Source: Galeopsis tetrahit
Lineage: Eukaryota > Streptophyta > Magnoliopsida > Lamiales > Lamiaceae
Reading direction: 5' to 3'
Assembly: GCA_963675135.1 (NCBI GenBank)
Contig: OY776120.1
Location: 27,060,001-27,124,000, forward strand
Length of the DNA: 64,000 nt
Of the stretch, positions 40,518-53,500 are shown piece by piece. The translations under genes were made by a program, and so were the position numbers. Below the pieces are notes generated by a model. That model was given only the letters and a program-made list of their open reading frames with translations, made no database searches and was not told the DNA's origin. The first letter of the stretch is position 1. Each line of letters starts with the position of its first letter.

Positions 40518-42986
40518 TTAGATAGGTTTAGGTACCCTTTGAGTTTTGGGTCCTGAGAGGTTAGCTGTACCTTTAGGAACCCAAACTTGCCTAATCACCC
40601 TGATTGATTCAAGGTGGCTAAGTTATTTTCCTTGTGCATCAACATACACTGTCTTTCCCTTAAATGCCTTGGGGAAAGTATGTGTGAATGTGTTAACTCT
40701 GTAAGTTTCAGGGGAGTTATCAATTCTCCTGAACTTATGAGTTCTTTGTGCAGCTTGATGAAATCTTTGAGGAAAGGCATTTTTATGACCATTACCCTTT
40801 GGCATGAGGGGTTTTGGTTGTCTCATTTTATTCTGCCTTTAAGGGTAGTTGTCCTTAGGTCTATTCAGTTGAGGCTTTCTCAGTAGAGTTGGCCTAGGCT
40901 GATTATACCTTGGATAACTTCTCTGAACATTGTTCAGGAGAGTTGCCCTTCCATTGGGTCTACTCTGCTGAGCAACATTCCTCTTGTGATCAGGAGCTTT
41001 GGCCATTTCCTTAGGTTTTGGCCTAGTCTCCTGAGGCACTTGAGTAGGCAATTCATCCATTTTGCCCTTTCCTTTGTTCAGTGGCTGAATTATTTCATTT
41101 TCATCTTGCTTTGCCACTGATTTAACAAAGATTTTCTTAGTGTTACTTGTAGAAGCAACACTAAGACAAGGTGAAGATTCAAATGGATCAAAACCTAATC
41201 CACTTCTTTGAGCCATAGGTCTTTGATAACTCTGAATTTCCTCTATTGCTCTAGAGGATTTGTTCAAAGCAGACATCTTTAATTTTAGGCTCTCTTCACT
41301 CGTTTTAAGAATATCATATTCATGTGAGAGATTCTCAAATTTGGCATTCAAAATTTTTAGTTCAAAATCTTTTCTCTTCTGAGAGAGTAGTTGATCATCT
41401 ATCTCCTTTTGTTGGTCAACTATCTTGAGATTTGCTTCCTTAAGCTCTCTCAAGACTTGTTGATACAACTCAGTAGATTTGACATCAACAGCTACCTCAG
41501 AGTTTTTGGCAAGTTCAATAGCCAATCTTTCATTTTCTCTCACACAATTATCATGAAATTCTTGTAATCTAGTGAAATCTTCCATCAACTTCCCAAAGGA
41601 AAGTTTCAAGTTGACTTCACTAGTGTTCTGTGATAAGAATGATGGTGAGCTAGAAGTGGAGGATACCTCATCATCCTCAAGAGCCATGTTGCACACATCA
41701 TCATCATCACTGTTTGAGAACAGTCCATCAGAAGAGTTGAAGCTTTCAGCACTATCAGATTCTTCACCAGCCATCATGGCTTTTCTATTGGTGAACTTTC
41801 TGTCTCTTTTAGCTTGCCTCTCTCTTCTTTCTTTAGAGCTCAATTCAGGGCAGTCATACTGGAAGTGCCCTTTCTTCTTGCAATTGTAGCATAGGTCTTC
41901 ATCATCATCCTTCTTGGATTCATCTCTTCCTTTTGATGATGAAGGGTCAGCTCTACTGGACCTTCTCCTATCAGAGTACTTGTCCTCTGATCTTTTCTCT
42001 TCAGGCTTTTTGTCCTTGGCCTGGTCTTCAGGGGAGTTGTACCTCCTCCTCAATTTGTTGTCTTGGTAGAATTTCTTGTATCTACCAAACCTTGTGTTGA
42101 GCTTGTCAAACCTTCTAGCCATCAAGGCTAGTTCCTCCTTCATTTCAGTCTTTGAGACTGACTTTGATGATCTGGGAATGGGTTGCATTTCAGGTTCAGC
42201 AACTTTGGCTTTGAATGCTACTCCCTTGGTAGGATTTGAAGGTTCCTCAACAGGTTTTCTTCTATTGAGGTCAAACTCATAGGCTTTGAGTTCTGAGAAG
42301 ATTTGTTGCATGGGCATTGAGGAGAGATCCTTGGTATTCTGCATCATCACAGCATAGACATCCCACTTTTGAGTGAGACTTCTCAAGATCTTCAATCCAA
42401 CCTCTCTCCTGGAGTACACCTTGCCCAATGAGTTGATTTCATTCATCACATCAGTGAATCTACCAGCAAATTTGTCAATGGATTCTTCAGCTTCCATTGA
42501 GAATTGTTCAAACTTTTGCACAGCAACTTGGAGCTTGTTCTCCTTGATCTTTTCTGTACCCTCACACATCTCAGCAAGAGTATCCCAAATTTCTTTGGTT
42601 GTGGTGCAGTGGTAGACTCTACCCATGACTGCATCTGGAATTGTTTGGTAGAGGGTGTTCATGGCAAGATAATTCAGATTATCTTTTCTCTTTTCATCAG
42701 CAGTGAAGTCATCCTCATCTTTGGGAATCAGTTCCCTTACATCTGCTCTTTGCTCATCTGTCACCCTGGGGTTAGTTTGAGTAAACACAAAAGGTCCTCT
42801 TGTGATTACTCTTAACATGTCAGTGTGAAGAGATGCAAGATGAGCCCTCATTCTAATTTTCCAGAAATCATAATTGTCTACTGAAAACATGGGAAGTTTA
42901 TGATGTGAGATGTGGTTGACTGGATTTGTGGCCATGTTGTCCAATCCTTGAATAGCAGGTGGAGGGACAGCATTGTTGTTGGCCAT
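40518..42986 (-). CDS. Gag of element B, nearly complete with two late stops
   Basis: The best gag in the window. 715 codons are open from MANNNAVPPP, with the capsid domain (DNYDFWKIRMRAHL), a CCHC zinc knuckle near residue 366 (CYNCKKKGHFQYDC), the acidic Ser/Asp stretch, a coiled-coil region and the basic Arg/Pro/Asn tail. Two nonsense changes interrupt the tail: TTA to TAA at 40839-40841 and CAA to TAA at 40623-40625. The normal gag terminator TAA lies at 40518-40520, immediately before the pol frame and in the same frame. The first 715 residues would still include capsid and nucleocapsid. Confidence 0.88.
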
Positions 42987-43125
42987 ATCTCAAGAAAGCA
43001 GTTAGTCAACAGGTAATAGATTTCAGATAGGGATTAGTTCAGTGACCACACAAATATGTGAATTTTTGAAAATCAAGATGGATTTTCAGAAGCAGTGGTC
43101 TTTGAACCCCTGCTCTGATACCACT
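42987..43125 (-). other. Leader and primer-binding site of element B
   Basis: TGGTATCAGAGC on the minus strand at 43123-43112, two bases from the LTR end, identical to A and C. Confidence 0.9.
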
Positions 43126-44905
43126 TATTGGTCCTGAAAGGAGTATATAACAAGTATATGGGAGGGGGGAATACACTTGTATGCAAATTCTTTTCAAACT
43201 TGATCAAACCAGAGATCAGCAAGGTTGTCTTGGACAACTCTGCTGAAGAAGATTAACTCTTTAAAGATAATCAAACTACTAAGTACTATTGAGTACTTAG
43301 TTGAATAACTATCTAATGGAGTTATATGTGCGGAATAGTGGTTGGCCCTTTAAGTTTAGACTCCTTTAGTTTCTGAAATCACTTTGTCAATACAGTCCAG
43401 TTTTCAGGGAACTTGTCCAATACAGTTTTGCACAGTCTTTGAATATGTATCTTTTGAAAGATCAGTTTTTGTGTGCAGTGTTGAATGAATGTAAGTACTT
43501 GTAAAGCAAATCAACACAGGAGGTTATAGTGGTTCAGAGACTCAAGCTCCTACATCCACTTTCCCTGATTTAACAGGATAATTCCTTCACTCTTGGAATT
43601 AACTTGTTTTATAGTGCCAAGGTGCACTTGATCAAGAACACCACTCCTTGGTGAATTGATCCCTATGATGTCTAGAGTCCTAGTACCCTCTTCTCAACTC
43701 AGAACTGAATTGTTCTTCTCTCAACAGTCAGCTCCTACCACTTCTACTACTACAACCTTCTCACTTTCTCACTTGAAAGGGGTAAGGGTTGAAGTAAGGT
43801 TCCAACTAATGAGATATCCTTTACAATGAAGGTCAGTGTATAAGGATAGGATATATCTCTAAGCTTTGTATGGATATACAATGATGTACAGCTTAGAAGA
43901 AGTGTTTGAAGACTAAGATAGTCTTTGAAAGCTTTGAAAGCAATTTGACTTGTAGGATAGTTGGCTTGGTAGTTGGTGCTTCAAATGGTCTTCACACTTC
44001 TGTATTTATAGACAAATTTGAGGATTTGCCCGTTGGAGAGGCAGCCCCAAATTGCTATAAATGTCTTCCTTGAGTTCTTCAAACTGGAAGACAGATTCTT
44101 GATAGTGACATGTCCTCATTTGGGTAATAAACGGCTTGTCTTCATTCTGCAGCACTCTTCCCAATGTCCGACTTCTTGTTAAGACTTGGACATGGCTTCT
44201 GAAGGTTGATCCAATGATAGGACAACATTCCTTATCAAATGGACAACTCTGCTTATCACTATCAGCAAATTTTGCTTATCAGCATGGTTGGCTTGCTCTT
44301 CTTCAGATGACTTGGCTCTTTCCCTTTGCTTCACTTGGAATTGATCTCAGCATGATATGGTGAAGTCTTTTAGGGTGTAGTTGTCATCTTTTCTTCAGCA
44401 TAGTTGATCTTCAAGCATTAGAGCATTTGTTCTGGTTTAATTCTACTGAGACAACTCTTCTGGGACAACTCTCCTGATTAGCATACTTGGTCTTTGAGCT
44501 TCAGAGCTTTTGTTTTTGCACAGAGTTAACCTTTCTGGACAACTCTCCTGATCAGTGCATTTGAGTAAACTTGTCCTTTTGAGCTTTACAACCTTGTTCT
44601 TGCATAGAGACAACTTCTCTGGACAACTCTCCTGATCAAGGCATTTGGTTTCTAATAGAGTATGTTTGGCCTTAGTGTTTGTTCCAGAATTTGAGCCTTG
44701 AGGGGACTTGATCTTGATCATCTTCAAAGCATAGGTTCCCCCTCACAATGTGCATCTAATTATCTAAGAGCTGCCTAACATATCAGCTTCTCATCTAGCC
44801 TTATGCTATGTATTCTAACATACTTAGAACACAATCATCTTGACTTAGGCATGTCTCAGGGGGTTTTGGTATTTAATCAAAACATATGTCATTTTATTCC
44901 CAACA
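43126..44905 (-). repeat. 5' LTR of element B (1780 bp)
   Basis: TATTGG (changed from TGTTGG) to CCCAACA on the + strand, followed by AAGGT. The TATA box (TATAAATA, minus) is at 44003-44010. The hairpin at 43151-43179 has one mismatch in its stem. Confidence 0.95.
44003..44010 (-). promoter_or_regulatory. TATA box in the 5' LTR of element B
   Basis: TATAAATA in the same context as in A. It is the probable promoter of B's genomic RNA. Confidence 0.65.
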
Positions 44906-44910
44906 AAGGT

Positions 44911-46446
44911 GCATGAGGAGCCATCATCCTCCAGCAAAGGAGTTGCATTCAAAGCCACTGAGACAGAAAAGAAGAGTGCTCAGAGATCATCTCAAGGTGT
45001 CTCTAAGACTGAAATGAAGGAGGAACTGGCACTCATGGCCAGAAGATTTGAGAAGCTCAATTCCAGATTTGGTAGATACAAAAAGTTCTATCAAGACAAC
45101 AGAACCAGGAGAAGATTCAACTCTCCTGACAATAAATCAGAGGACAAACACTCTGATGAGAAGAAAGAAGACAAATATGTTGACAAGAAGAAGTCTAGCA
45201 AAGCTGATCCATCATCATCCAGGAGGAAGGAGTCCTCAAGCAAAAGAAATGATGATGAATATGTGTGTTACAACTGCCAAAAGAAGGGACACTTTCAATA
45301 TGATTGTCCTGATCTAAGCTCAAAGGAAAGAAAAGAAAGGCGGAACTAAAGAGACAAGAGATTGAGCAACAGATTACAAGAGGTATGTAACATTGCATTG
45401 AGGGAAAATGAACTATTGAATTCTAAAGTCAAAACTCCCAACCTTCCTGAACATGAGATTGACATTAAACCAGCTGAGTTGTATCAGCAGATTGTGATAG
45501 AACATGATGAAATGTCTCTCAAAGTCTCTGAACAACAAAAGCTGATTGATGAGCAAAATCTGGCTCTGAAGAAAAAGGATTTTAACCTTAGAACTTTACA
45601 AGCTAAATTTGATAATCTCTCACATGAATTTGATGCTCTAAAATTAAGTGAGGGGAGCCTAAAATCAAAGATGTCTGCCTTGACCAAATCCTCTAAAGCA
45701 ATAGAGGAAATTCAAGGGTTTCAAAGACCAATGGCTCAAAGAAGTGGATTAGGCTATGACCCATGTGGACCCTCACCTGGTCTTAGTGTTGCTTCAACCA
45801 GCAACTCTAAGATGACCTTTGTAAAGTCAGTGGCTCAATTAAAATAAAATGAGATGGAAGTGAATCAGCCACTGATCAAGGGTAAGGGCAAAGAAATTCT
45901 TATACCTACTCAAGTAAACAATGTTCCTAAACACAAACCTAAGGAAAAGGTTAAGAATATTGTATACAAGAGAAATGAGGTTCAGAATGGTAGAACCAAT
46001 GGAAGGCCAACCTATCTGAACACTCATCAGTGGAGTTGTCCAAAATCTGCTCAGAAAAGGCCTACTCAAATGAGGCAACCTCAACTGAATAGGTCAAGGC
46101 CCAACCCTCCTGATAGGTATAACAGTTTCAGGAAGCCTAGACCCTTCATGCCAAAGGGAAAAGGCCATCCAAGTACTTATCCACAAAGGCCTTACCAAGC
46201 TGCACTTAAGTCAAGTAATTTCAGGAGACCTGTCCCAAAGAATTTCACTCCTTCTCCTGAAGCTTACAAGACTAACACTTATGCACAGAAACCACCTAAG
46301 GCATTTAAGGGTAGGACTGTGTATGTAGATGTAAATGGAAACCAAATCAGTCACTTTGAGTCAATCAGAGTAATTAGGCAGATTTGGGTTCCAAAAGGTA
46401 CACTAACCCCCTAGGACCCAACATTCAAATGGTACCTAAAGTTTGA
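44911..46446 (+). pseudogene. Element D gag, second fragment
   Basis: It continues D's gag after element B: SKTEMKEELALMARRFEKLN, then a CCHC zinc knuckle (CYNCQKKGHFQYDC, near 45265-45310). A deletion after RRN (45349) removes the acidic Ser/Asp region. The coiled-coil part (LYQQIVIEHDEMSLKVSEQQ) and the basic tail up to VPKGT follow. Stops occur at 45347-45349 and 45844-45846, with a one-base loss near 46403. The ancestral end (VPKV, then TGA at 46444-46446) aligns with the gag stops of A, B and C. Confidence 0.85.
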
Positions 46447-46448
46447 CT

Positions 46449-49400
46449 TTGCAGGTTAACAAGGACCACAAAAAGAAGAGAAGCATAAACAAAAGAACGA
46501 CATGCTACTTGGACAGTGGTTGCTCAAGACACATGACTGGAAACAAGGAGCTTCTCTCAGATTTTGTTGAAAAAGATAGTCCTTCAGTAACCTTTGGAGA
46601 TAGCTCACAAGGAATCACAAGAGGTTATGGTACATTAAATATTGGTAGTGTAAAAATTACTAATGTTTCATATATTCTAGGCCTAAAATATAATTTGCTA
46701 TCTATAAGTCAAATCTGTGACAAAGGATATGGTGTTGAATTTGCACCAAATGAATGCATTATTAAAGACAAATCAACACATCAGGTGCTACTAACAGGGG
46801 TGAGAAAGGGAAATGTTTATTTTGCAGATTGGAGCAAAACCCCTGAAGTAGTCTGCCTTGTTGCCAAAAGCACAAGTGAGCAAATTTGGCTATGGCACAA
46901 GAGACTGGACCACCTGAACTTTAAAACCATCAACAAACCTGCAAGAAACTCTCTAGTGAAGGGGCTGCCTAATCAAGTGTTCATCAAGGAACATGTGTGC
47001 CAGCCATGTCAGGAAGGAAAACAAATCAAAGCATCATTTAAAGGAAAACCTGTCATTTCCATTGAGAGAGTTCTCCAACTACTACATATGGACTTATTTG
47101 GTCCAATTATCTCAGTAAGCATAAGTGGAAGAAAGTATGCTTTAGTAGTTGTTGATGATTTTTCCAGGTACACTTAGGTGGTGTTTTTACTGAACAAAAA
47201 GGAGACCCAAGTCAAACTACCTGAATTGATGATGAGATTGAGTAATGAAAAGGGCCTAAGTATTGTCAAAATAAGATCAGACAAAGGCACTGAATTCATA
47301 AACTCATACATCAATGAGTACTACACCAAGAATGGCATCACACATGAGACTTCTACAGCAAGAACTCCTCAACATAATGGTGTTGCTGAAAGGAAGAACG
47401 GAACCTTAAAAGAAGCAGCTAGAACACTGATGGCTGAATCCAAATTGCCTAAAAGGTTCTGGGCAGAAGCCATCAACACTGCATGCCACACTCAAAACAG
47501 ATCCTTAATTACTAAAGGTCAAGGTAAAACTTCATATGAATTATGGAAAGGTAGATTGCCCACTATTGCTTATTTTCATATATTTGGTTGTAAGTGTTTC
47601 ATTCATAATAATGGGAAGGAGCAATTGAAAGCTTTTGATAGCAAAGCTGATGAAGGAATATTTGTTGGATATTCCCAAGTCAGCAAAGCTTATAGAGTCT
47701 ACAATTACAAAACCTTTGATGTGGAAGAAACACCTCATGTTGTGTTTGATGAATCTATTAATGAGTTCAGGGATAGAAACCTGAATATTGATGAGATAAC
47801 ACAAAGAACAACCAGATTGAGGCTTCAAAGCAAGGAAACAGTGTTTGTAGATGTTGCTCAGCCTGAACTTCATGAAGATCAACACATAGACAACATCCCT
47901 GATGGCAATCAACCAGTAGACAACCAGCCTGAAGGAGAAATTGAACTGACTGACCCCATCCCAGTTCAAAACTAGGTAACAACTACCAATGAAGAAGCAG
48001 GCTCTGCTGAGGTAGTAAATGGATCCAATATTCAAGGTGGAACCAATGAAAATGGCAATATCCCTGACAGTGAGGTCAACAACCCTGAATATGATCCTGA
48101 ACTTGATCCTTCAATTAACTTTCCTGAATTTAATGAATCTAGTGATCCAACTTCAGAAGAGGACAATCCTCCTGAAGGAATCAGGTCTAGGATGACTTGG
48201 TTGCATGACCACCCAACTAGCCTGATACTTGGTAACCCAAGTGAAGGGATCAAAACTAGAAGATTTCATGGAGAAAGTGCTCTATTTTGTTGTTTCCTTT
48301 CAGAACAGGAACCAAAAGACATTGAGGAAGAACTTCAAGACACCAACTGGATCATTGCCATGCAAGAAGAACTGAACCAGTTCACCAGAAATGAAGTGTG
48401 GGAGTTGGTAGATAGGCCAACTCATCAAGATGTCATTGGAACAAAATGGGTGTTCAAAAACAAGAAAAATGAAAATGACATCATTGTGAGAAACAAAGCA
48501 AGACTGGTGGCCAAAGGATACAATCAATCTGAAGGGATTGATTATGATGAGACATTTGCACCAATGGCCAGACTTGAAGCAATCAGACTCTTCTTGGCCT
48601 ATGCAGCTCACATGAGATTCAAGGTGTATCAAATAGATGTGAAGAGTGCATTTCTCAATGGGGTGTTGAAAGGAGAAGTCTATGTTGAACAGCCCCCAGG
48701 CTTTGAAGAAGGAAACGAGGTGTACATATTAAATAAAGCTCTATATGGATTGAAGCAAGCTCCAAGAGCTTGGTATGACACCTTATCACAGTTTCTTCTA
48801 GATCATGATTTTGTCAAAGGTGCTGTTGACAAAACCTTGTTCAGAATCTGTGAAGGAGATGATATCTTGTTAGTCCAAATCTATGTGGATGACATCATAT
48901 TTGGATCTCCAAATGAAAAATTGTGTGAGAAATTTTCAAAACTCATGCAAAGCAAATTTGAGATGTCCATGATGGGATTAATGAATTTCTTTTTGGGACT
49001 CCAAGTCACACAATCAAAGAAAGGAATATTCATCAATCAAGTCAAATATACAAGGGACATGATCAAGAAATTTGGATGTGCAACAAGCAAGTCAGTCAGG
49101 ATTCCTATGAACACTAACTAGAAGATGGATCCTGATGAAAATGGAGTATCTACCAACTCCACTGAATATAGAGGAATCATTGGATCCCTACTATATCTCA
49201 CTGCAAGTAGGCCTGATATCACATTTGTAGTTGGAGTATGTGTTAGATTTCAAGAGAATCCAAAAAAGAGTCATCTTGAACCTGCCAAGAGAATCCTAAG
49301 ATACCTCAAGGGAACTGAGAATCTTGGATTATGGTATCCAGCTGATGACAACATTGAACTCACTGGATACTTAGATGCTGATTATGGAGGCTGCAGAATT

Positions 49401-49838
49401 GACAGAAAATCCACCTCAAGGACATGTCAATTCTTGGGAAGCAAACTGATCTCATGGTTCTCAAAGAAGCAGAATACATTTGCCACATCAACAACTGAGG
49501 CAGAATATGTAGCAGCTGGAAGTTGATGTGCTCAGATACTTTGGCTCAGACAGCAACTGAGAGACTACAAAGTCATCACAAATGAAGTTCCAATATTTTG
49601 TGACAATAATAGTGCAATTGCTATTTCACAAAATCCAGTGCTTCACTCCAAGTGCAAACATGTTGATATCAATCACCACTTCATTAGGGATCATGTGGAG
49701 AAAAGGGATATCAAGCTTGTCAAAATTCACACTAATAAGCAAAAATCTGATATCTTGACAAAGCCATTAGCTGAAGCAAGGTTTCTGGAGCTGTCAGCAG
49801 AGATGGGTTTACTTGATCTAGGAAAGATGGAAAAATGA
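46449..49838 (+). pseudogene. Element D pol, one frame with four stops
   Basis: A full-length pol in a single uninterrupted frame apart from four nonsense codons: TGG to TAG at 47175-47177, CAG to TAG at 47973-47975, TGG to TAG at 49122-49124 and a Cys codon to TGA at 49524-49526. Protease DSGCSRHMTGN, integrase HVCQPC and SDKGTEF, RT YVDDIIFGS, and RNase H DADYGGC and DILTKPLAEARFLEL are present. One RT residue near the active region differs (FAPMARLEA). The absence of frameshifts suggests it stayed coding until fairly late. The frame begins at TTG CAG, two bases after gag's TGA, so it is shifted relative to gag here. Confidence 0.9.
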
Positions 49839-50512
49839 AGAAGGAAGCACAAATGAAGGGGGAAGTTCACTAAATTGAACTTCAGCAAAGTTGACCAAAC
49901 TCACTGAAATGGCCTGCTCAAAGGAAGAACTCAGTAAAGTTGTCCACATGGCTTTCAGTAATGTTGGTCAGGATAATTGACCATATGGGACCCAGACAGC
50001 ATCATTGGGACCCACTCAGGCACTTTGGTCGGATCATTTGACTAAAATAAAGGTCAAATCACTTATTAGGACGTTTGTCCAAGCGGATAAGGTGATAAAT
50101 GCTATTTTTAGCATTGATTAGATATTTAAGGGAATTATTGGGCTAAGAGTAGTCTATTTTTAGGATGGCGTGTGATATTAAAGCTTTAGCCCCCAAATGG
50201 TCATTCCAACATTTAATGCAAAATCCTTAAAAGATTGCATTAATTACTGAGCCTCTCATCAAAACCATTGATTATCTGTATACCTACATCTAACCGTTCC
50301 TAAGACCACTACCCCACTATATCCACGTTGCCTTGTGATTTGTCCACCCCCTTATGCTATTATCCAACGGTTAACAAAACCACTGAATATAAAAACCTTC
50401 AGTTTTTACCTTCATTCTTACGCACAAACACTTTCAAAACCCTTAAGCAATATTCTGAAAACCTTCAAACCATCCTTACACACTTTCAATCCATCCATTC
50501 CTTCAAACATCC
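49839..50512 (+). promoter_or_regulatory. Pol-ORF3 spacer of element D with a TATA box
   Basis: No reading frame. It carries a PPT-like AAGGGGGAAG at 49856-49865, then several reverse-oriented copies of the short motif (CAGCAAAGTTGACC, CAGTAAAGTTGTCC, at 49885-49950). TATAAAAA lies at 50388-50395, followed by a pyrimidine-rich, G-poor leader of about 90 nt to the ORF3 ATG at 50513. This spacing fits a plant core promoter. Activity is inferred. Confidence 0.5.
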
Positions 50513-53500
50513 ATGGCTCCAAAACTCAAAAGAGAGGAACTTGTCAACTTCAATGATCCATGTTGGACATTGACTTCACTTACCTCAGTAATATAAACTC
50601 TCTTTGGTTCGAAAAGATTGTGGCCTTTGACAGCCCAGATGAGGAAGTTCATCCTATTCTCCAATGGTTGAGAGATGCAGGGTTTGAAAAAATTTTGGGC
50701 ACCAAACCTGATTCTTGCCTCAACCCCTACATGGCTGAGTTCTTTGCCTGTCTCAGGTGGAAAGGCAAAAAGGGTGATGTTTGCACCAAACTCACCTATG
50801 CAGAAGAAGGAGAAGAAGAAGAATCTCAACACACCATAATCTTCACATCAGAAGATTTGGATGCCAGCTTTGGGCTACCTTCTGAAGGACTCAATCCAGA
50901 ATTTTATAGAGAATGAGAGGAGCAGGAATTCTCAAATGAGTGGATGAAGGTTCCTCAAAAGCTTGTAGGTGCCCAAAACAAAAAGACTTTGAAAGTTAAG
51001 TATGAGTACTTGTTTGATGTTGTGGTGAAGAGTCTATTAAGTCATTCTGGCAATGTAGAGCAGATAAGCTTGCCAAAATTGAGGGTAATGGCAGTTGTGA
51101 TTGATTCTGCTGAGAAAGGAATCAAGTTTGACTGGAAAACCTTCATCTTGGGGAAGATGATGAATGAAAAGTTCAAATTTAAGGAAATGAAGCACCACAA
51201 GATTGTGGTAGATGGAAAGCTCCAGTATTGCACAAGAGCAAATTGCTCTTGGAAAGATTTGCTCACTACACCCATCTGCAAGCCAAACCCAAACACTTTC
51301 CAGCACAGAAAGTGATGTTCAGAAAGCTCTCCACCTAGACAGAAAAGAGGAAGCAAGGTGTTGCAGCAAAGCAAGCCTTAACAGGTGCACGTGTTACCAG
51401 ATCTTCTCCAAGGAAAAGAAACGCTCAAACCACCAAAACCCAACCAAAAATGAAGAAGATGAAGCAGATTCTCAGTGAATCGTCTCCATAAGGTCAATCC
51501 AAGAGTGGTGGAGCCACCTCTGAAGAGATTGACAAAGTTGAACAAGAAGGGGTCAACCCTCCTGAAGCTGATGAAGAGTTTAAGGAGATTGTCCCTCTGC
51601 AGCCAGAACCATTCATTGAATACGGAGACCTTGAGAAGCCGACAAGGTCTGAGAGAAGAAGGAGAATCATCAAAACTTCTGAAAAGAAGAAGTTAATGGA
51701 GAAAGAAAAACAGAAGAAGAAGTTTTTCAGGGAAATTAGACAAGCAAGTAGGTCTAACTCCAAAACAAGATCAAAGTCCAGAAGCCCTTGAGTCAACTAC
51801 CCTGATATTCAGTCTCAAAGAATATCACCAACAAATGAGTCCCCAAAACCTGAAGAGGAGGAGTGCAAGACTCCTGAAGATGCCCCAATCATTGCCAAAA
51901 AGACCTATTCTCCTGAAGGTGCTCCTGACAGGGTAGGCATTGATGTTTTGGCTGATCTTGCTGATGAAGAAGATAGACATTTCTCCCCTCTTGATCCAAG
52001 ATTACTTTCATATACCAAACTCCTTTAAACTGCACTTCTTGAAGGTGATCAATTCAATCTACCACCCACTCAGTCTATTCCAATTAACCTTTCTTCTACC
52101 CCCTCAGGAAAATTGCTCTCTACAGCAACTGAGACCAAATTGATTCTCATTTCTTCTGAACCCAACCTATCTGAATCCCAACTCAACCTTCCTGAATCCC
52201 AACCCACCTGAAGCTCAGACTAATCCTTCTGAATCCAAAACCACCTCTTCTGATGGCAACAATGATGATGAGGATACAGAAGAATATACATATAATGGCA
52301 TGCTAAGGCAGATTGCCAGAGTAAATGTTGATCAGCTATATCCAGGGTTGAAGGATTACCCAAGACTTCAGCAGCAGTTCTATGATCTCAGGGCACTTGT
52401 TGAGATCAAGGATATAACCATTGTGGAAATAGCACAGGTTATCAAAGATGAAGGTGCTAACTGGTGGCAGGTTGAAGAGAACAGACTATTGCACTTTGTC
52501 AATGTCAAGAAAATAAGTGTGCTGACCACTGAAGCATTGTTCTGCACCATTGTGCATGAAAAGGTGATTGCTGAAAGAGAAAGATTGGCTAAAGGAATTA
52601 GGCATCCTGATAGCACCTCAGATGATGCAGATGATGATGACACCACCAATCCCAAACCTCCTGGACCCAATCCTTCTAAGGTACATTACTTGACCTATCC
52701 TTCCATTCAGGACTCTAAGAAATCAGAGGAGTTGACCAAGAGTAGTGACTTAGTCCAAGAAGCATTGGCCAAGGATGGTTCTTCTGAGCCTGAGGCATAG
52801 CTGAACAATGCTGAGACTTCCACAGGAGAAGCTGGTTTGATTAAAGCCTCATCAGTGTCAGGAAAGTTGGACACTGACCAGCCTTTAATTATTCAGGATG
52901 ACTCAGTGGACTTGGGATGCCCAAGCACTGTGATCTCCCATCAACTTCCCTCTATGCATCCTGTTGAGGATATGGAGGTGTCAAGTTTAGGGTCAGAAGA
53001 AGTTGAAAAGGATATTAGTGATGAAAAATTAGAGGGAGGAGATAGTGAGTGTGTGATCATAGGTAGCAAGAGTGCACCACCTAAAGAGGGAGATGAGATT
53101 GAAATGTTGGGTGAAGCCCAACATGAGAGTCAGGTTATTCTTCAAGTCAAATCTGAACTTGATGAATCCATTGGTGAAAGGAGGTCTGATTCTCCAGTGA
53201 ATGCGAGTTTATCTGATAAAAATGAAGAAAAGAATGTAGTTGAAAATGAGAGCAAGGGTGTTGATGTATCAGACTCTTTGGGAGAACAAAAGAAAGAGGG
53301 TGATGAGGGTGTTTTACCTAACCCTTTATGTTTTGCAGGCTCAGAAGCTGTCACTCTTGAACAGATTTTTGCAGATGCTTCCCTAACTGATATTCCAGTC
53401 AACACTGATGTTGACCTTGAGGCAATTTCAGCAAACATGACCACATTGTCCAAGATTTACTTTGAACAAGAAAATGCCACAGAAGCAGGACTGCAACTTG

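Larger units (their letters stand above)
29578..44905 (-). mobile_element. Element B: SIRE-type Ty1-copia retrotransposon, nearly full length
   Basis: A minus-strand element of about 15.3 kb with a perfect 5 bp target duplication AAGGT (29573-29577 and 44906-44910). In transcription order it has 5' LTR 43126-44905, PBS, gag 42986-40518, pol 40517-37161, spacer, ORF3 36545-31822, PPT 31374-31361 and 3' LTR 29578-31360. Its LTRs differ at roughly 19 positions by eye (about 1%), so it is older than A. Gag has two stops, pol has lost its C-terminus and ORF3 has six breaks. Confidence 0.95.

Noticed and set aside
49839..50512. Readthrough from pol into ORF3, as reported for soybean SIRE1
   Set aside because: Pol and ORF3 are about 0.6-0.7 kb apart with many stops between, and the pol stop lacks the CARYYA context in A and D.
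50328..50573. Small + strand frames upstream of D ORF3
   Set aside because: They fall in the leader and promoter-like spacer, have low-complexity Thr/Phe/Ser composition and overlap in two frames. They are a by-product of the C/T-rich leader.
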